DNA from: Streptomyces sp. NRRL F-5123
Lineage (GTDB): Bacteria; Actinomycetota; Actinomycetes; Streptomycetales; Streptomycetaceae
Assembly: GCF_000721495.1 (NCBI RefSeq)
Contig: NZ_JOHY01000019.1
Coordinates: 42,866 to 106,865 of the forward strand
DNA: 64,000 nucleotides
Direction: 5' to 3'
Shown here: positions 8,477 through 16,937 of the stretch, piece by piece
How the letters are laid out: each line of letters starts with the position of its first letter
How positions within the stretch are numbered: position 1 is the first letter of the stretch
Position numbers and translations under genes: made by a program
Notes under the pieces: model-generated
The model's database searches: none
What the model saw: the letters and a program-made list of their open reading frames with translations, nothing else
Told to the model about the DNA's origin: nothing

Positions 8477-9304
8477 GTGAGCAAGGTCCCCGACGTAGCC
8501 CTCAACAACGGCGTCACGATGCCGCAGCTCGGCTTCGGCGTCTGGCAGGTGCCGGACGACGAGGCGGAATCCGCGGTCGCGACCGCGCTGGACGCCGGCT
8601 ACCGCAGCATCGACACCGCCGCGCTGTACGCCAACGAGGAGGGTACCGGCCGCGCGCTGGCCGCCTCCGGACTGCCGCGCGAGGAGCTGTTCGTCACCAC
8701 GAAGCTCTGGAACAGCGACCAGGGGTACGACTCCGCCCTGCGCGCCTTCGACACCTCGCTGGGCAAGCTGAAGCTCGATTACGTCGACCTCTACCTGATC
8801 CACTGGCCGCAGCCGCGGCGCGACGCGTATACGGAGACGTGGCGCGCGCTGGAGCGGATCGCGGCCGACGGCCGGGCCCGGGCGATCGGTGTGTCCAACT
8901 TCCAGCCCGCGCACCTGCGGCGGCTGGTCGACGGTTCGCCGACCGTGCCCGCGGTGAACCAGATCGAGCTGCACCCGCAGCTGGCGCAGTCCGAACTGCG
9001 CGCGGTGCACGCCGAACTGGGCATCGCCACCGAGGCGTGGTCGCCGCTCGGCCAGGGCAAGGGCCTGCTCGAAAGCCAGGTCGTCGCCCGGGTCGCCGAG
9101 CGGCACGGCAGGACTCCCGCGCAGGTCGTGCTGCGGTGGCACCTCCAGCTGGGCAACGTGGTGATCCCCAAGTCGGTGACGCCGTCGCGGATCCGGGAGA
9201 ACATCGACGTCTTCGACTTCGCGCTGGCGCCGGAGGACCTGGCCGAGCTGGCGGCCCTCGACGACGGCACGCGCCTGGGCCCGGACCCGGACGCCTTCGG
9301 CTGA
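8477..9304 (+). CDS. aldo/keto reductase (2,5-diketo-D-gluconate reductase type)
   Basis: A 275-residue NADPH-dependent carbonyl reductase of the aldo/keto reductase family, full length. The catalytic tetrad is visible: D46 (SIDTA), Y51 (ALY), K76 (VTTKLW) and H109 (LIHW). GVSNF, NQIELHP and the NADP-phosphate-binding IPKSVTPSRIREN are present. The GTG start is supported by AAGGAAGG 10 bases upstream. It is divergent from the SLATT cassette. The substrate is not predictable; such enzymes reduce aldehydes and ketones in the cytoplasm. Confidence 0.9.
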   Translation: MSKVPDVALNNGVTMPQLGFGVWQVPDDEAESAVATALDAGYRSIDTAALYANEEGTGRALAASGLPREELFVTTKLWNSDQGYDSALRAFDTSLGKLKLDYVDLYLIHWPQPRRDAYTETWRALERIAADGRARAIGVSNFQPAHLRRLVDGSPTVPAVNQIELHPQLAQSELRAVHAELGIATEAWSPLGQGKGLLESQVVARVAERHGRTPAQVVLRWHLQLGNVVIPKSVTPSRIRENIDVFDFALAPEDLAELAALDDGTRLGPDPDAFG

Positions 9305-9441
9305 GCCGCCCGCCCCGCGGGCTCCTGCCTCACGCCGGGCCCGGGCCTCACGCCGGGCCCGGGCCGCGCGCACCGGTACGTAACACAGGTGCAAGCCCCC
9401 GGGCAGCCGGGAGTTCATCTGCGACACCTACCATCGACCGC

Positions 9442-10173
9442 ATGCTGGACTACGAGGTGGAGGCGGCGCGCTACGACGCGACGCGCGGCGGGGAGCCGCG
9501 AGCGCGGGCGGCGGCACGGGCCGTGCTCGCGCTCCTGCCCGAGCGGACCCGCACCCTGCTGGACGTGGGGTGCGGCACGGGGCTGCTGACCGAGCGGCTG
9601 GCGCGGCCGGGCCTGCGGGTCTTCGGCGTGGACGCGGCACACGGGATGGCCCGCCTCGCGGCGCGCCGGACGGGCGGCGCGGTGGTGCTCGGCGACTGCC
9701 ACCGGCTGCCCTTCGCCGACGCCTCGCTGGACGCGGTGTGCGCGGTGTGGCTGCTGCACCTGCTGCCGGACTCGCCGCGGGTCATAGCCGAGTGCGCCCG
9801 GGTGCTGCGGCCCGGCGGGGTGTTCGTGACGACGGTCGACAAGGACTCGGGCCATGACGTGGACAGCGACGTCGACGAGCTGATGGCGCCCTTCCGGTCG
9901 CGGCGGACGGCGTACGACGCGGACGAGCGGGTGCGCGCGGTGGCCTGCGAGCACGGGCTCGGCCGGGCGGGCGAGGCGCGCTTCACCGGGCACGGGCAGG
10001 GCAAGTCCCCGGAGCGGGCGGCGCAGGACGTGGCGCGCGGCTACTTCGCGTCGGCGCTGTCCCTGGACGATGCGGAGCAGCAGTCGCTCGCCGCGCGCAT
10101 AGCCGGGCTGCCCGATCCGGACGTGCCGCGCGGCGACCCGGTCTACCGGCTGCTGGCGCTGCGCAAGAGCTGA
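9442..10173 (+). CDS. class I SAM-dependent methyltransferase
   Basis: A 243-residue protein of the Methyltransf_11 type. The SAM-binding motif I is LLDVGCGTGLL, followed by the acidic loop GVDAAHGM and a motif II-like LGDCHRLPFADASLDAV. The reading starts at the ATG before LDYEVEAARYD; no strong ribosome site is seen. It resembles ubiquinone/menaquinone- or sterol-type small-molecule methyltransferases, but the substrate is unknown. It is followed by paired hairpins that probably end transcription from both sides. Confidence 0.85.
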   Translation: MLDYEVEAARYDATRGGEPRARAAARAVLALLPERTRTLLDVGCGTGLLTERLARPGLRVFGVDAAHGMARLAARRTGGAVVLGDCHRLPFADASLDAVCAVWLLHLLPDSPRVIAECARVLRPGGVFVTTVDKDSGHDVDSDVDELMAPFRSRRTAYDADERVRAVACEHGLGRAGEARFTGHGQGKSPERAAQDVARGYFASALSLDDAEQQSLAARIAGLPDPDVPRGDPVYRLLALRKS

Positions 10174-10175
10174 GA

Positions 10176-10218
10176 CCCCGCCGGGCGGGGCGACGGCGGT
10201 CCCTGCGGGGCCGTCGCC
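10176..10218. terminator. bidirectional terminator between convergent genes
   Basis: Two adjacent hairpins begin right after the methyltransferase stop. The first is CCCCGC/GCGGGG (10176-10190). The second has a perfect 9-bp stem, GGCGACGGC (10189-10197) with GCCGTCGCC (10210-10218). They lie between converging genes. No U-tract is present, as is usual for Streptomyces terminators. Confidence 0.55.
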
Positions 10219-10293
10219 GCGCCCGTCCGGCGTACGGGGAGACGGGCGGACGGGTGCGGAGGCGGGCGGGGTGCGGAGGCGGGCGGGCGGCCT

Positions 10294-11049
10294 TCAGGGT
10301 GTCCCGGCGCCGGGGGCCTTGGGCTGGTCGTCGCTCTTCCAGGAGATCCGCGCCAGGGTGGCCAGCACCCACTGCTCCACGGCCTGGTGCGTGACGCCGA
10401 GGCCGGTGAGCGCCCGGGCGGACGGCTCCTGGTCGTCGCTGAGGACGCCGAGCAGGATGTGCTCCGTGCCGATGTAGTTGTGGCCGAGCCGCAGGGCCTC
10501 GCGCAGGATCAGCTGCAGGGTCTTCTTGGCGGCCGCGCTCACCGGCAGGTTGCCGGCCGGCGGCTCGTCCTCGGTGCCGGGCGTGGTGACGGCGGCGCGT
10601 ACCGCGTCGGGGGTGGTGCCGAGATCGGTGAAGGCCTGGGCGGCGAGGGTGTCGGGCTGGGCGAGCAGGCCCAGGACGAGGTGCTCGGGCCCGATGACGG
10701 CGTGCCGTCCGGCTCGGGCCTCCTCCTGGGCGGCGCTGACCGCGTTGCGGGCGCGCGGGGTGAAGCGGGTGAAGCCGGACTCGGTGAGGTCGAAGTCCTC
10801 GGGCCCCTTGAGCACGAAGCGCTTCTGGGCGGCCTGCTTGGTGACGCCCATGTGCCGGCCGATGTCGGTCCAGGAGGCGCCCGCGCGCCGGGCCTGGTCG
10901 ACGAAGTGGCCGATGAGGTGGTCGGCGACGTCGTCGAGGTGCGCGGCGACGGTCACGGCGTGTTCGAGGTTCTGGAGCGGGTCGCTCCCGGGGTGCTGGT
11001 TCTTGACGAAGTCGATGAGGTCGTCGAGCCGTACGGGGTGCTTGTCCAT
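10294..11049 (-). CDS. HTH plus double Clp_N-repeat protein (Clp protease N-terminal domain)
   Basis: A 251-residue protein with no ATPase domain. Residues about 40-75 (SWTDIGRHMGVTKQAAQKRF) form a helix-turn-helix. The rest carries two Clp N-terminal repeats: RARNAVSAAQEEARAG..VIGPEHLVLGLLAQP and AAKKTLQLILREALRLG..YIGTEHILLGVLSDD. In ClpA/ClpC these repeats bind substrates or adaptors. Fused to a DNA-binding domain they suggest a regulator that senses protein damage or is delivered to Clp; that is inference. Twin palindromes lie over its own promoter and the ATG appears to be the first transcribed codon, so autoregulation is likely. A TetR gene is divergent. Confidence 0.8.
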   Translation of the reverse strand: MDKHPVRLDDLIDFVKNQHPGSDPLQNLEHAVTVAAHLDDVADHLIGHFVDQARRAGASWTDIGRHMGVTKQAAQKRFVLKGPEDFDLTESGFTRFTPRARNAVSAAQEEARAGRHAVIGPEHLVLGLLAQPDTLAAQAFTDLGTTPDAVRAAVTTPGTEDEPPAGNLPVSAAAKKTLQLILREALRLGHNYIGTEHILLGVLSDDQEPSARALTGLGVTHQAVEQWVLATLARISWKSDDQPKAPGAGTP

Positions 11050-11050
11050 G

Positions 11051-11097
11051 CGTCAACGGTAGGTTGACGGATCTCAGTCGTCAACCACGAGTTGACG
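11051..11097. promoter_or_regulatory. twin 19-bp operators over a leaderless promoter
   Basis: Two copies of CGTCAACNNNNNGTTGACG occur at 11051-11069 and 11079-11097, exactly 28 bp apart. On the minus strand they contain a -35 TTGACG (complement of 11079-11084), a 17-bp spacer and a -10 TACCGT (complement of 11056-11061), placing +1 at the A of the Clp_N gene ATG (11049). A bound protein would therefore cover both promoter boxes. The natural candidate is the HTH of the Clp_N protein itself. Confidence 0.7.
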
Positions 11098-11109
11098 TTC
11101 GCACTATTC

Positions 11110-11139
11110 TTGACCGCTCGTTCTGCTATGACCTAGGGT
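11110..11139 (+). promoter_or_regulatory. candidate leaderless promoter of the TetR gene
   Basis: TTGACC (11110-11115), an 18-bp spacer and TAGGGT (11134-11139) end 7 bases before the TetR ATG at 11147, and no ribosome site precedes that ATG. The spacer contains TCGTTCT (11118-11124), which is repeated upstream of the next gene and could be part of the TetR operator. Confidence 0.4.
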
Positions 11140-11146
11140 CCTGGCC

Positions 11147-11728
11147 ATGGCCAGGACCAAGGAGTTCGACCCGGACGCCGCGCTCCAGGCTGCACTTGAG
11201 CTGTTCTGGGAGCGGGGGTACGAGGCGACCACCATGTCCGCGCTCGTCGAACGCCTCGGCGTGGCGCGGGCCGGCATCTACGCGACCTTCGGCAGCAAGC
11301 ACGACCTCTACCTGCTCGCACTGCGCCGCTACGGCGAACTGTGCGACCCGGTGCTGCTGGAGGAGCTGTCCCGGCCGGGCCCCGCACTCCCCGCCGTCCG
11401 CGCGCTGGTCGGGCGCTTCGCGGCGGAATCCGCGTGCGACGAGCTGCGCCGCGGCTGCTTCATGACCAACACCGCCGTCGAACTGGCCCCGCACGACAGC
11501 GCCGCGGCGCGCCGGGTGGAGGCCAGCTGGTCCGTCCTGGAGACGGCGCTGACCTCGGCGCTGCTGCGCGCCCGGGCGCAGGGCGAGCTGCCCGCCGGGC
11601 GCGACCCGCGGGGGCTGGCCCGGATGCTGCTGGTGCTGCTCCAGGGGATGCGGGTGGTCGGCAAGGCCGGCGCGGACCCCGAGCGGGCGCGGGACGCGGC
11701 GGAGCAGGTGCTCGCACTCATGGGCTGA
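11147..11728 (+). CDS. TetR/AcrR-family transcriptional regulator
   Basis: A 193-residue repressor. The N-terminal HTH is clear: ALQAALELFWERGYEATTMSALVERLGVARAGIYATFGSKHDLY (residues about 9-52). The C-terminal part has the CMTNTAVEL..-like segment (RGCFMTNTAVEL) and the pattern seen in TetR_C_16/YxaF-type regulators of oxidoreductase genes. It lies 99 bases upstream of an SDR gene on the same strand, which is the likely target. Promoters of both genes share the heptamer TCGTTCT. Confidence 0.9.
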   Translation: MARTKEFDPDAALQAALELFWERGYEATTMSALVERLGVARAGIYATFGSKHDLYLLALRRYGELCDPVLLEELSRPGPALPAVRALVGRFAAESACDELRRGCFMTNTAVELAPHDSAAARRVEASWSVLETALTSALLRARAQGELPAGRDPRGLARMLLVLLQGMRVVGKAGADPERARDAAEQVLALMG

Positions 11729-11797
11729 CTCCCGCCCGTGCGGCACCTTCGTACGGGCGGCGCACCCCCCGGTCCGGGCCCCGCGCGCCCTCATTCC

Positions 11798-11811
11798 AGA
11801 ATGTTCGTTCT
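11798..11811. promoter_or_regulatory. imperfect palindrome upstream of SDR gene (TetR operator candidate)
   Basis: AGAATGTTCGTTCT is palindromic at 10 of 14 positions and contains the TCGTTCT heptamer also present in the TetR gene promoter. It ends 16 bases before the SDR start codon, close to its ribosome site. Confidence 0.35.
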
Positions 11812-11827
11812 CATATCAGGAGACGCA

Positions 11828-12589
11828 ATGTCCGACAGGTTCACCGGCCAGGCCGTGCTCGTCACCGGCGGTGGCAGCGGTATCGGGCGCGAGGTCGCGC
11901 TCGCCTTCGCGCGCGAGGGCGCCCGGGTCGCGGTCGCCGGCCGCACCCGGGAGGCGCTCGACGGGACCGTCGCGCTCGCCGCCGCCGCCGGGGGCACGGC
12001 CGTCGCCGTCACCGCCGACGTCACGGAGGCGGCGGACGCCGAGCGCATGGTCGCCGAGGCAGCCGACCGGCTCGGCGGCCTGGACGTCGCCGTCAACGGC
12101 GTCGGCATCTTCCTCGCGCCCGGCCCGGTCGGCGACATGGCCGAGGACGACTGGCGGCGCACCCTGGACACCAACCTCACCGGGCTGTGGCTGTCGATGA
12201 AGTACGAGATCGCGCGCATGCGCAAGGGGGGCGGCGGCGCCATCGTCAACATCGCCTCCAACATCGGCGCCCACCGCCGGGCCGCGGGCCTGGGCGCGTA
12301 CGCCGCGAGCAAGGCCGCGGTCAGCGTGCTGACGCGCACCGCCGCGCTGGACCACATCGCGGAGGGCATCCGGATCAACGCGGTCAGCCCCGGCCCGGTC
12401 GACACCCCGATGTCCACCCGCCCCGGCGAGACCCCGGCGCAGAAGGCGGAGCGGCTGCGCGCCGAGCTGCCGCTCGGCCGCGCCGCGAGCACCGCGGAGG
12501 TCGCGGCGGCCGTCCTCCACCTCGCCTCCCGCGAGGCGGGCGCGACGGTCGGCACGGACCTGGTGCTGGACGGCGGCGCGACGGCGTAG
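11828..12589 (+). CDS. short-chain dehydrogenase/reductase (SDR)
   Basis: A 253-residue classical SDR with TGGGSGIG (residues 13-20) for NAD(P) binding, NGVG in place of the usual NNAG, and the Y158-x-x-x-K162 catalytic pair (GAYAASKAA). It ends with the typical GTDLVLDGGATA. The ATG is preceded by CAGGAGAC. It follows its probable TetR regulator; substrate is unknown. Confidence 0.9.
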   Translation: MSDRFTGQAVLVTGGGSGIGREVALAFAREGARVAVAGRTREALDGTVALAAAAGGTAVAVTADVTEAADAERMVAEAADRLGGLDVAVNGVGIFLAPGPVGDMAEDDWRRTLDTNLTGLWLSMKYEIARMRKGGGGAIVNIASNIGAHRRAAGLGAYAASKAAVSVLTRTAALDHIAEGIRINAVSPGPVDTPMSTRPGETPAQKAERLRAELPLGRAASTAEVAAAVLHLASREAGATVGTDLVLDGGATA

Positions 12590-12641
12590 CCCGCCGGGGG
12601 CGGTACGCGCACCTCGTGCCGCCATCGCGGCGCGCGAGCGT

Positions 12642-14807
12642 TCAGGGGCGGACGGCGGTGCCCGGTGTCCGCGGGGCGGGGGGTCGCGCCGCGGGGACGC
12701 GGCTCCGGACCGGGCCGGCGGCGGGCTCGCAGACGGGCCCGTTCGCGGTGGGGGTGGGCCCGCCGGCGGGGGCGAGCCAGCCGTAGAAGAGGGCGTGCAG
12801 CGCCTCAGCGCCCACGACCGGCGTGCGCGGCAGCGGCAGGTCCGCGGGCGAGAGCAGGAAGGGGTGGGACTGCGGGCCGCCCAGCCCGCCGTGCGAGCCC
12901 GCCTGCTCCTCGAAGGCGTGCACGCTGCCGCTGCGCGGGTCGACCGCGGAGTTGACCATCAGGTCGGCGGTGTGCGGGAAGGCGTCCGCGCGCAGCACCG
13001 CCGCCGCGGCGCCCGGGCCGAAGCCGGCCAGCGGGTCGGGCCCCGTGACCCGGCCGGTGGCCAGCTCGTGCTCGCCGCCGTCCGCGCCGAGCGCCAGGGG
13101 CCCGCGCTCCGCGCTGCGCACCATCACGAAGCCGATACCCGGGTGCGCGGTCAGCGCGGGCAGCAGGTTCGGGCTGCGGCGGCGGATCTCCTCCAGCGTC
13201 GCCCGCCCCGGGATGTCCGGGAAGGCCACCAGGCCGAGGTTGCCCGAGGCCAGCACGACCGGTTCGGACCGCGGCCCCGCGCACTCCGCCTCCTCCGGCG
13301 CCCGCCGCCCGCGTTCGGGCCTGCGCAGCGCGCTGCGGGCCGCCGCCCGCGCCTCCGTGCCCGTACGCCGGCCGCGGCCGCGGCTCACCGGCGGCAGCCC
13401 GCACCCGGCGCGCACCACCTCGCGCAGCCCCTCGCCGTACGCGTCCTCGAACGTCGCGCCGCCGCTCTGCCCGTGGTCGGACAGCAGCACGAAGCGGTAC
13501 GGGCGCGGGGCGTAGCGCGCGGCGTCGGCGATCAGCCGGATCGAACGGTCCAGCCGCGCCAGCACCTTGCGCGCGTCGCGGCTGTGCGGGCCCGAGTGGT
13601 GCGCCACCTCGTCGTACGCGACCAGGTCCGCGTAGACGGCGGTGCGCCCGGCGAGCATGTCGCCGACCACCGCGGCCACCGCGACGTCCCGCTCCACGAC
13701 CGTGGCGAAGGCCCGCAGCACCGGGTACAGCCCGCCGCGCCCGATCCGCGGCCGGTCCCTGCGCAGCCGCGACGCGGTCGACTCGCCGATCTCCCGGCCC
13801 ACTTCGGCGACGAACGACCACGCGGTGCGCACCGCGTTCGCGGGGTCCGAGAAGTACGCGAAGTAGCCGGAGCGGGAGCGGCTGAACTTGCCGCGCTGCG
13901 CCGCGACCGACATCACCAGCGCGGACTGCTCGGCGCCGCCGGTGAACAGGTTGCCGCGGCTCGCGCCGTCCGCGGCCAGCAGCCCGGGGCAGCCGGTGCG
14001 CGCGACCGCCCGCCGCTCCAGCTCGGCGGCGCTGGAGGGGCGGTTGCACACCATGACCTGCCCGGTCTCCTTCTCGAACCAGCGGAAGGCGGGGACGTCG
14101 TGGTTGCTGCCGTGCAGGATGGCGAGCTGGCTCGCGCCGGTCTGGCTGCTCCAGTCCGTACGCCACGCGGTGAGCCGGTGGGTGCCGTCGGCGAGCCAGC
14201 CCGCGAGCGTCGGCATCGCCGGGGAGCCGCCGGTCAGGGCCGCGCGCAGCACGTCGTGGCCGACGCCGTCGAGCTGCAGGAAGACCGTGCCGGGCGTCGT
14301 CGGCAGCGGCGGATCGCCGGCCCGGCGACGCCGGCGGCCCGCGAGCCGCGCCAGCCGCCGCCCGTACGCGGCGTCGTCCCGCACGGCGAGCGCGGTGCTC
14401 GTCGCGGAGGAGGCCGCGGACATCACCGCCGCGATCACCACGGCCGTCACGGGCGTGACCTCGCCGCGGCCGCCGGGCGTGAGGTCCAGCGCGACGAGCA
14501 GCAGCGAGCCGTTGAGGAAGAACACGAGCGCGCCCAGCACCAGCGCGGGCACCAGCAGCAGCGCTCTGACCAGCAGCGGCCACACCAGCGCGCTCAGCAC
14601 GCCGAACGCGCCCGCGCCGTATGCCGCCGTCACGGCGATCTGGGTCGGGCTGTCGCCGCTCGGGGCCTCGATCCGGAAGTCCGGCAGCAGCCACGCGAGT
14701 ACGGCGAGGGTGGCGGTGGCCACCATCCACACGACGACAACGCGTCCGACCGCCCGCAGAGCGGCGCGCCCCGCGGCCCGTTCCCGCTTCCCACCCGGCT
14801 GAGGCAC
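12642..14807 (-). CDS. membrane-anchored type I phosphodiesterase/alkaline phosphatase-superfamily protein
   Basis: A 721-residue protein starting at a GTG preceded by GGGTGGGAG. Residues about 15-125 hold three or four membrane helices (VVVVWMVATATLAVLAWLLP; AVTAAYGAGAFGVLSALVWPLL; LLLVPALVLGALVFFLNGSLL). The rest is a phosphodiesterase/nucleotide pyrophosphatase-type domain: FLQLDGVGHDVL, SSQTGASQLAIL with a candidate nucleophile in the alkaline phosphatase fold, YDEVAHHSGPHS and LLSDHGQS supply metal ligands. Many actinobacteria encode such proteins, often labelled phage holin family because of the membrane part. Likely acts on the outer face of the membrane; substrate unknown. Confidence 0.75.
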   Translation of the reverse strand: MPQPGGKRERAAGRAALRAVGRVVVVWMVATATLAVLAWLLPDFRIEAPSGDSPTQIAVTAAYGAGAFGVLSALVWPLLVRALLLVPALVLGALVFFLNGSLLLVALDLTPGGRGEVTPVTAVVIAAVMSAASSATSTALAVRDDAAYGRRLARLAGRRRRRAGDPPLPTTPGTVFLQLDGVGHDVLRAALTGGSPAMPTLAGWLADGTHRLTAWRTDWSSQTGASQLAILHGSNHDVPAFRWFEKETGQVMVCNRPSSAAELERRAVARTGCPGLLAADGASRGNLFTGGAEQSALVMSVAAQRGKFSRSRSGYFAYFSDPANAVRTAWSFVAEVGREIGESTASRLRRDRPRIGRGGLYPVLRAFATVVERDVAVAAVVGDMLAGRTAVYADLVAYDEVAHHSGPHSRDARKVLARLDRSIRLIADAARYAPRPYRFVLLSDHGQSGGATFEDAYGEGLREVVRAGCGLPPVSRGRGRRTGTEARAAARSALRRPERGRRAPEEAECAGPRSEPVVLASGNLGLVAFPDIPGRATLEEIRRRSPNLLPALTAHPGIGFVMVRSAERGPLALGADGGEHELATGRVTGPDPLAGFGPGAAAAVLRADAFPHTADLMVNSAVDPRSGSVHAFEEQAGSHGGLGGPQSHPFLLSPADLPLPRTPVVGAEALHALFYGWLAPAGGPTPTANGPVCEPAAGPVRSRVPAARPPAPRTPGTAVRP

Positions 14808-15069
14808 GGCTCCCACCCTGCCACATCCCCGGCGGGACCTGCGCGGACGTCCCGGCGGACGCGGGCCCGGGCCTCCCGGCCCGGTGGAGTGCGGCAGGCC
14901 CTCACCGGACCGACCGCCGGTCCTTGTCGCGCGGTTGTCCCCCGGAGCGCGCCCGGGAGGTCCCCCCTGGCGGGGCGCCGGCGCGCAGGTGCGGGCCTCC
15001 TGCCCGGAGGGGCTGGGCGGGGCGAGCAGCGGGCGGCGGCGTACGGTGCGGGGAGGGGTGGTGAGAGGA

Positions 15070-15873
15070 ATGCGGGTGGTGGACGTGGAGATCACATGGT
15101 GGGGGCACGCCATGGTGAGCGTGCGGGACTCCGGGGTGACGGTGCTCACCGATCCGCTCTTCACCCGGCGGCTCGCGCATCTGCGGCGGCGCCGGGGGGA
15201 CGTGCCGCCGGCCGGGGCGGCGCGGGCCGACGTCGTCCTCGTCTCGCATCTGCACGCCGACCACCTGCACGTCGGGTCGCTCGCCCGGCTCGCCCCCGGC
15301 ACGCGGGTGCTGCTGCCGCGCGGCGCCGGTGCGGCCGTGCCCGCCCTGCGCCGGGTGCGGGACCGGCTGCGGCTGACCGAGGTGGGGCCCGGCGACACGT
15401 TCGACGCGGGGCCGGTGACCGTACGGGCCGTGCCCGCCGCGCACGACGGGCGTCGGGTGCCGTTCGGGCCGCAGCGGGCACCCGCGCTCGGGTACGTCGT
15501 CGAGGGCGCCGCCCGCACGTACTTCGCCGGTGACACCGGCCTCTTCGACGGCATGGCCGAGGCCGTCGGGCCCTGCGACGCCGCACTGCTCCCGGTCGGC
15601 GGGTGGGGCCCCTTCCTCGGCCACGGCCACCTCGATCCCGCGCGCGCCGCCCAGGCCCTCGCACGGCTGCGGCCGCGCGTCGCCGTGCCGGTGCACTACG
15701 GCACGTTCTGGCCCATCGGCATGGACGCGGTCCGCCCGCACGAATTCCACTCCCCGGGCGAGGAGTTCGTGCGGCTCGCCGCCCGCACCGCGCCCGGCGT
15801 CGCCGTGCACTGCCCCGCGCACGGCGGGACCGTACGGGTGCCCGACGCCGCCGGGCGGGAGACCACCGGGTGA
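15070..15873 (+). CDS. metallo-beta-lactamase-fold hydrolase (UlaG-like)
   Basis: A 267-residue protein with HLHADHLH as the zinc-binding HxHxDH motif, AAHDGR, FAGDTGLF and GHLDP further along. The WWGHAMV opening and FAGDTG are typical of UlaG/L-ascorbate lactonase-like and NAPE-PLD-like hydrolases. The start ATG sits next to GAGAGG. The stop overlaps the GTG of the DedA gene (GTGA), so the two are co-translated. About 14,808-15,069 upstream shows no gene. Confidence 0.85.
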   Translation: MRVVDVEITWWGHAMVSVRDSGVTVLTDPLFTRRLAHLRRRRGDVPPAGAARADVVLVSHLHADHLHVGSLARLAPGTRVLLPRGAGAAVPALRRVRDRLRLTEVGPGDTFDAGPVTVRAVPAAHDGRRVPFGPQRAPALGYVVEGAARTYFAGDTGLFDGMAEAVGPCDAALLPVGGWGPFLGHGHLDPARAAQALARLRPRVAVPVHYGTFWPIGMDAVRPHEFHSPGEEFVRLAARTAPGVAVHCPAHGGTVRVPDAAGRETTG

Positions 15874-16496
15874 TCGGCTTCCTCGCCACCGCCGCGACGA
15901 CCGCCCGCCCGCCGTCCTCCGAGAGCACCCAGCAGGCCGTCGGCTACCCCTCGCTCTTCCTGCTCGTCGTGCTGGGCTCGCTCGTACCCGTCGTGCCGAC
16001 CGGGGCGATCGTGTCCGGCGCGGCGGTCGTCGCCTTCCACCAGACCGACCCCTTCGCGCTGCTCGGCGTCTTCTGCGTCGCCTCCCTCGCGGCGCTCATC
16101 GGCGACGTCGGCCTCTACCTGCTGGGGCTTCGCGGCGTGCGGTCGCGCGGCGGGTCGCGGTGGCTGCGGCGGCTCCAGGAGCGGGCGGACGAGCGCACGC
16201 TCGCGACCGCGCAGCGGCGGCTGGAGGAGCACGGGGCCGCCGTGCTCGTGCTCTCCCGGCTTGTGCCGGCGGGGCGGATCCCCGTCATGGTCGCGTGTCT
16301 GCTCGCGGAGATGCCGCTGCGGAAGTTCGTGCGGGGGGACGTCTTCGCGTGCCTCGCGTGGGCGGCGACGTACCAGCTCATCGGGATCCTGGGCGGCTCC
16401 CTCTTCCCCGAGCCCTGGCAGGGCGTCGCCCTCGCGGTGGCCCTCACCTTCGCCATCGCCGCCGCCCCGGCCCTCCTCCGCCACGCCCGTTCCTGA
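15870..16496 (+). CDS. DedA/VTT-domain membrane protein
   Basis: A 208-residue integral membrane protein. SLFLLVVLGSLVPVVPTGAIVSGAAVVAF and the RLVPAGRIPVMVACLLAEMPLRKFVRGDVF stretch (the R-x(n)-P-x-x-R-G-like DedA signature) mark the family, which contains lipid scramblase/flippase-like proteins. Four or five hydrophobic helices are visible. Starts at a GTG overlapping the upstream stop by four bases. Confidence 0.85.
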   Translation: MIGFLATAATTARPPSSESTQQAVGYPSLFLLVVLGSLVPVVPTGAIVSGAAVVAFHQTDPFALLGVFCVASLAALIGDVGLYLLGLRGVRSRGGSRWLRRLQERADERTLATAQRRLEEHGAAVLVLSRLVPAGRIPVMVACLLAEMPLRKFVRGDVFACLAWAATYQLIGILGGSLFPEPWQGVALAVALTFAIAAAPALLRHARS

Positions 16497-16641
16497 GGCC
16501 ACGCGAACCCTCCGGGCCGCCCCGGAGGTGCTTTGCGCGCTCGTCCGCCGGTGTGCGGCCGGTCGCGCAGCTGCCCGCGCTCCTGAAAACTCCTGCCCTG
16601 CGGCGCAAAGGCGGCTGCGTCCGCGTAAGACGGCGACAAAC

Positions 16642-16930
16642 AGGGGCGCGGGGAACTGCGCGCCCAACCCCCACCGACGGAAGCTCGCGCGCGTCACCGC
16701 AAGGTGCAGCCCGGAGCGAAAAGGGGCGCGGGGAACTGCGCGCCCAACCCCCACCGACGGAAGCTCGCGCGGGTCACCGCAAGGTGCACCCCGGAGCGAA
16801 GTGGCGCGGGGGCACTGCGCGACCACCCACGACGGCGGGACGGTCGCGAGCCCCACCGCGAGCGGCGCCCCGCAGCGCAAAGGGGCGCGGGAAACTGCGC
16901 GCTCAGCCCCCACCGGCGGAAGGCCGCGGA
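16642..16930. repeat. four ~80-bp tandem intergenic repeat units
   Basis: Units begin at 16642, 16722, about 16801 and 16881, a period of 80 bp. Units 1 and 2 are almost identical; unit 3 is diverged; unit 4 is partial. Each starts with a version of GGGGCGCGGGGAACTGCGCG and continues through a CCCCCACCGACGGAAG-like block. This 20-mer is a dispersed element known to recur in Streptomyces intergenic regions, and it also occurs near 54.9 kb and, inverted, near 44.1 kb. The rest of 16497-16937 contains no gene; CCTGAAAAC..GCGGCGC (about 16583-16607) belongs to the same repeat family. Confidence 0.85.
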
Positions 16931-16937
16931 GAAGGGC

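Noticed and set aside
14808..15554. Extension of the minus-strand phosphodiesterase gene to a start near 15554
   Set aside because: The extra residues are Pro/Arg/Gly-rich and overlap the confident metallo-hydrolase gene on the other strand; a GTG with a good ribosome site exists at 14807.
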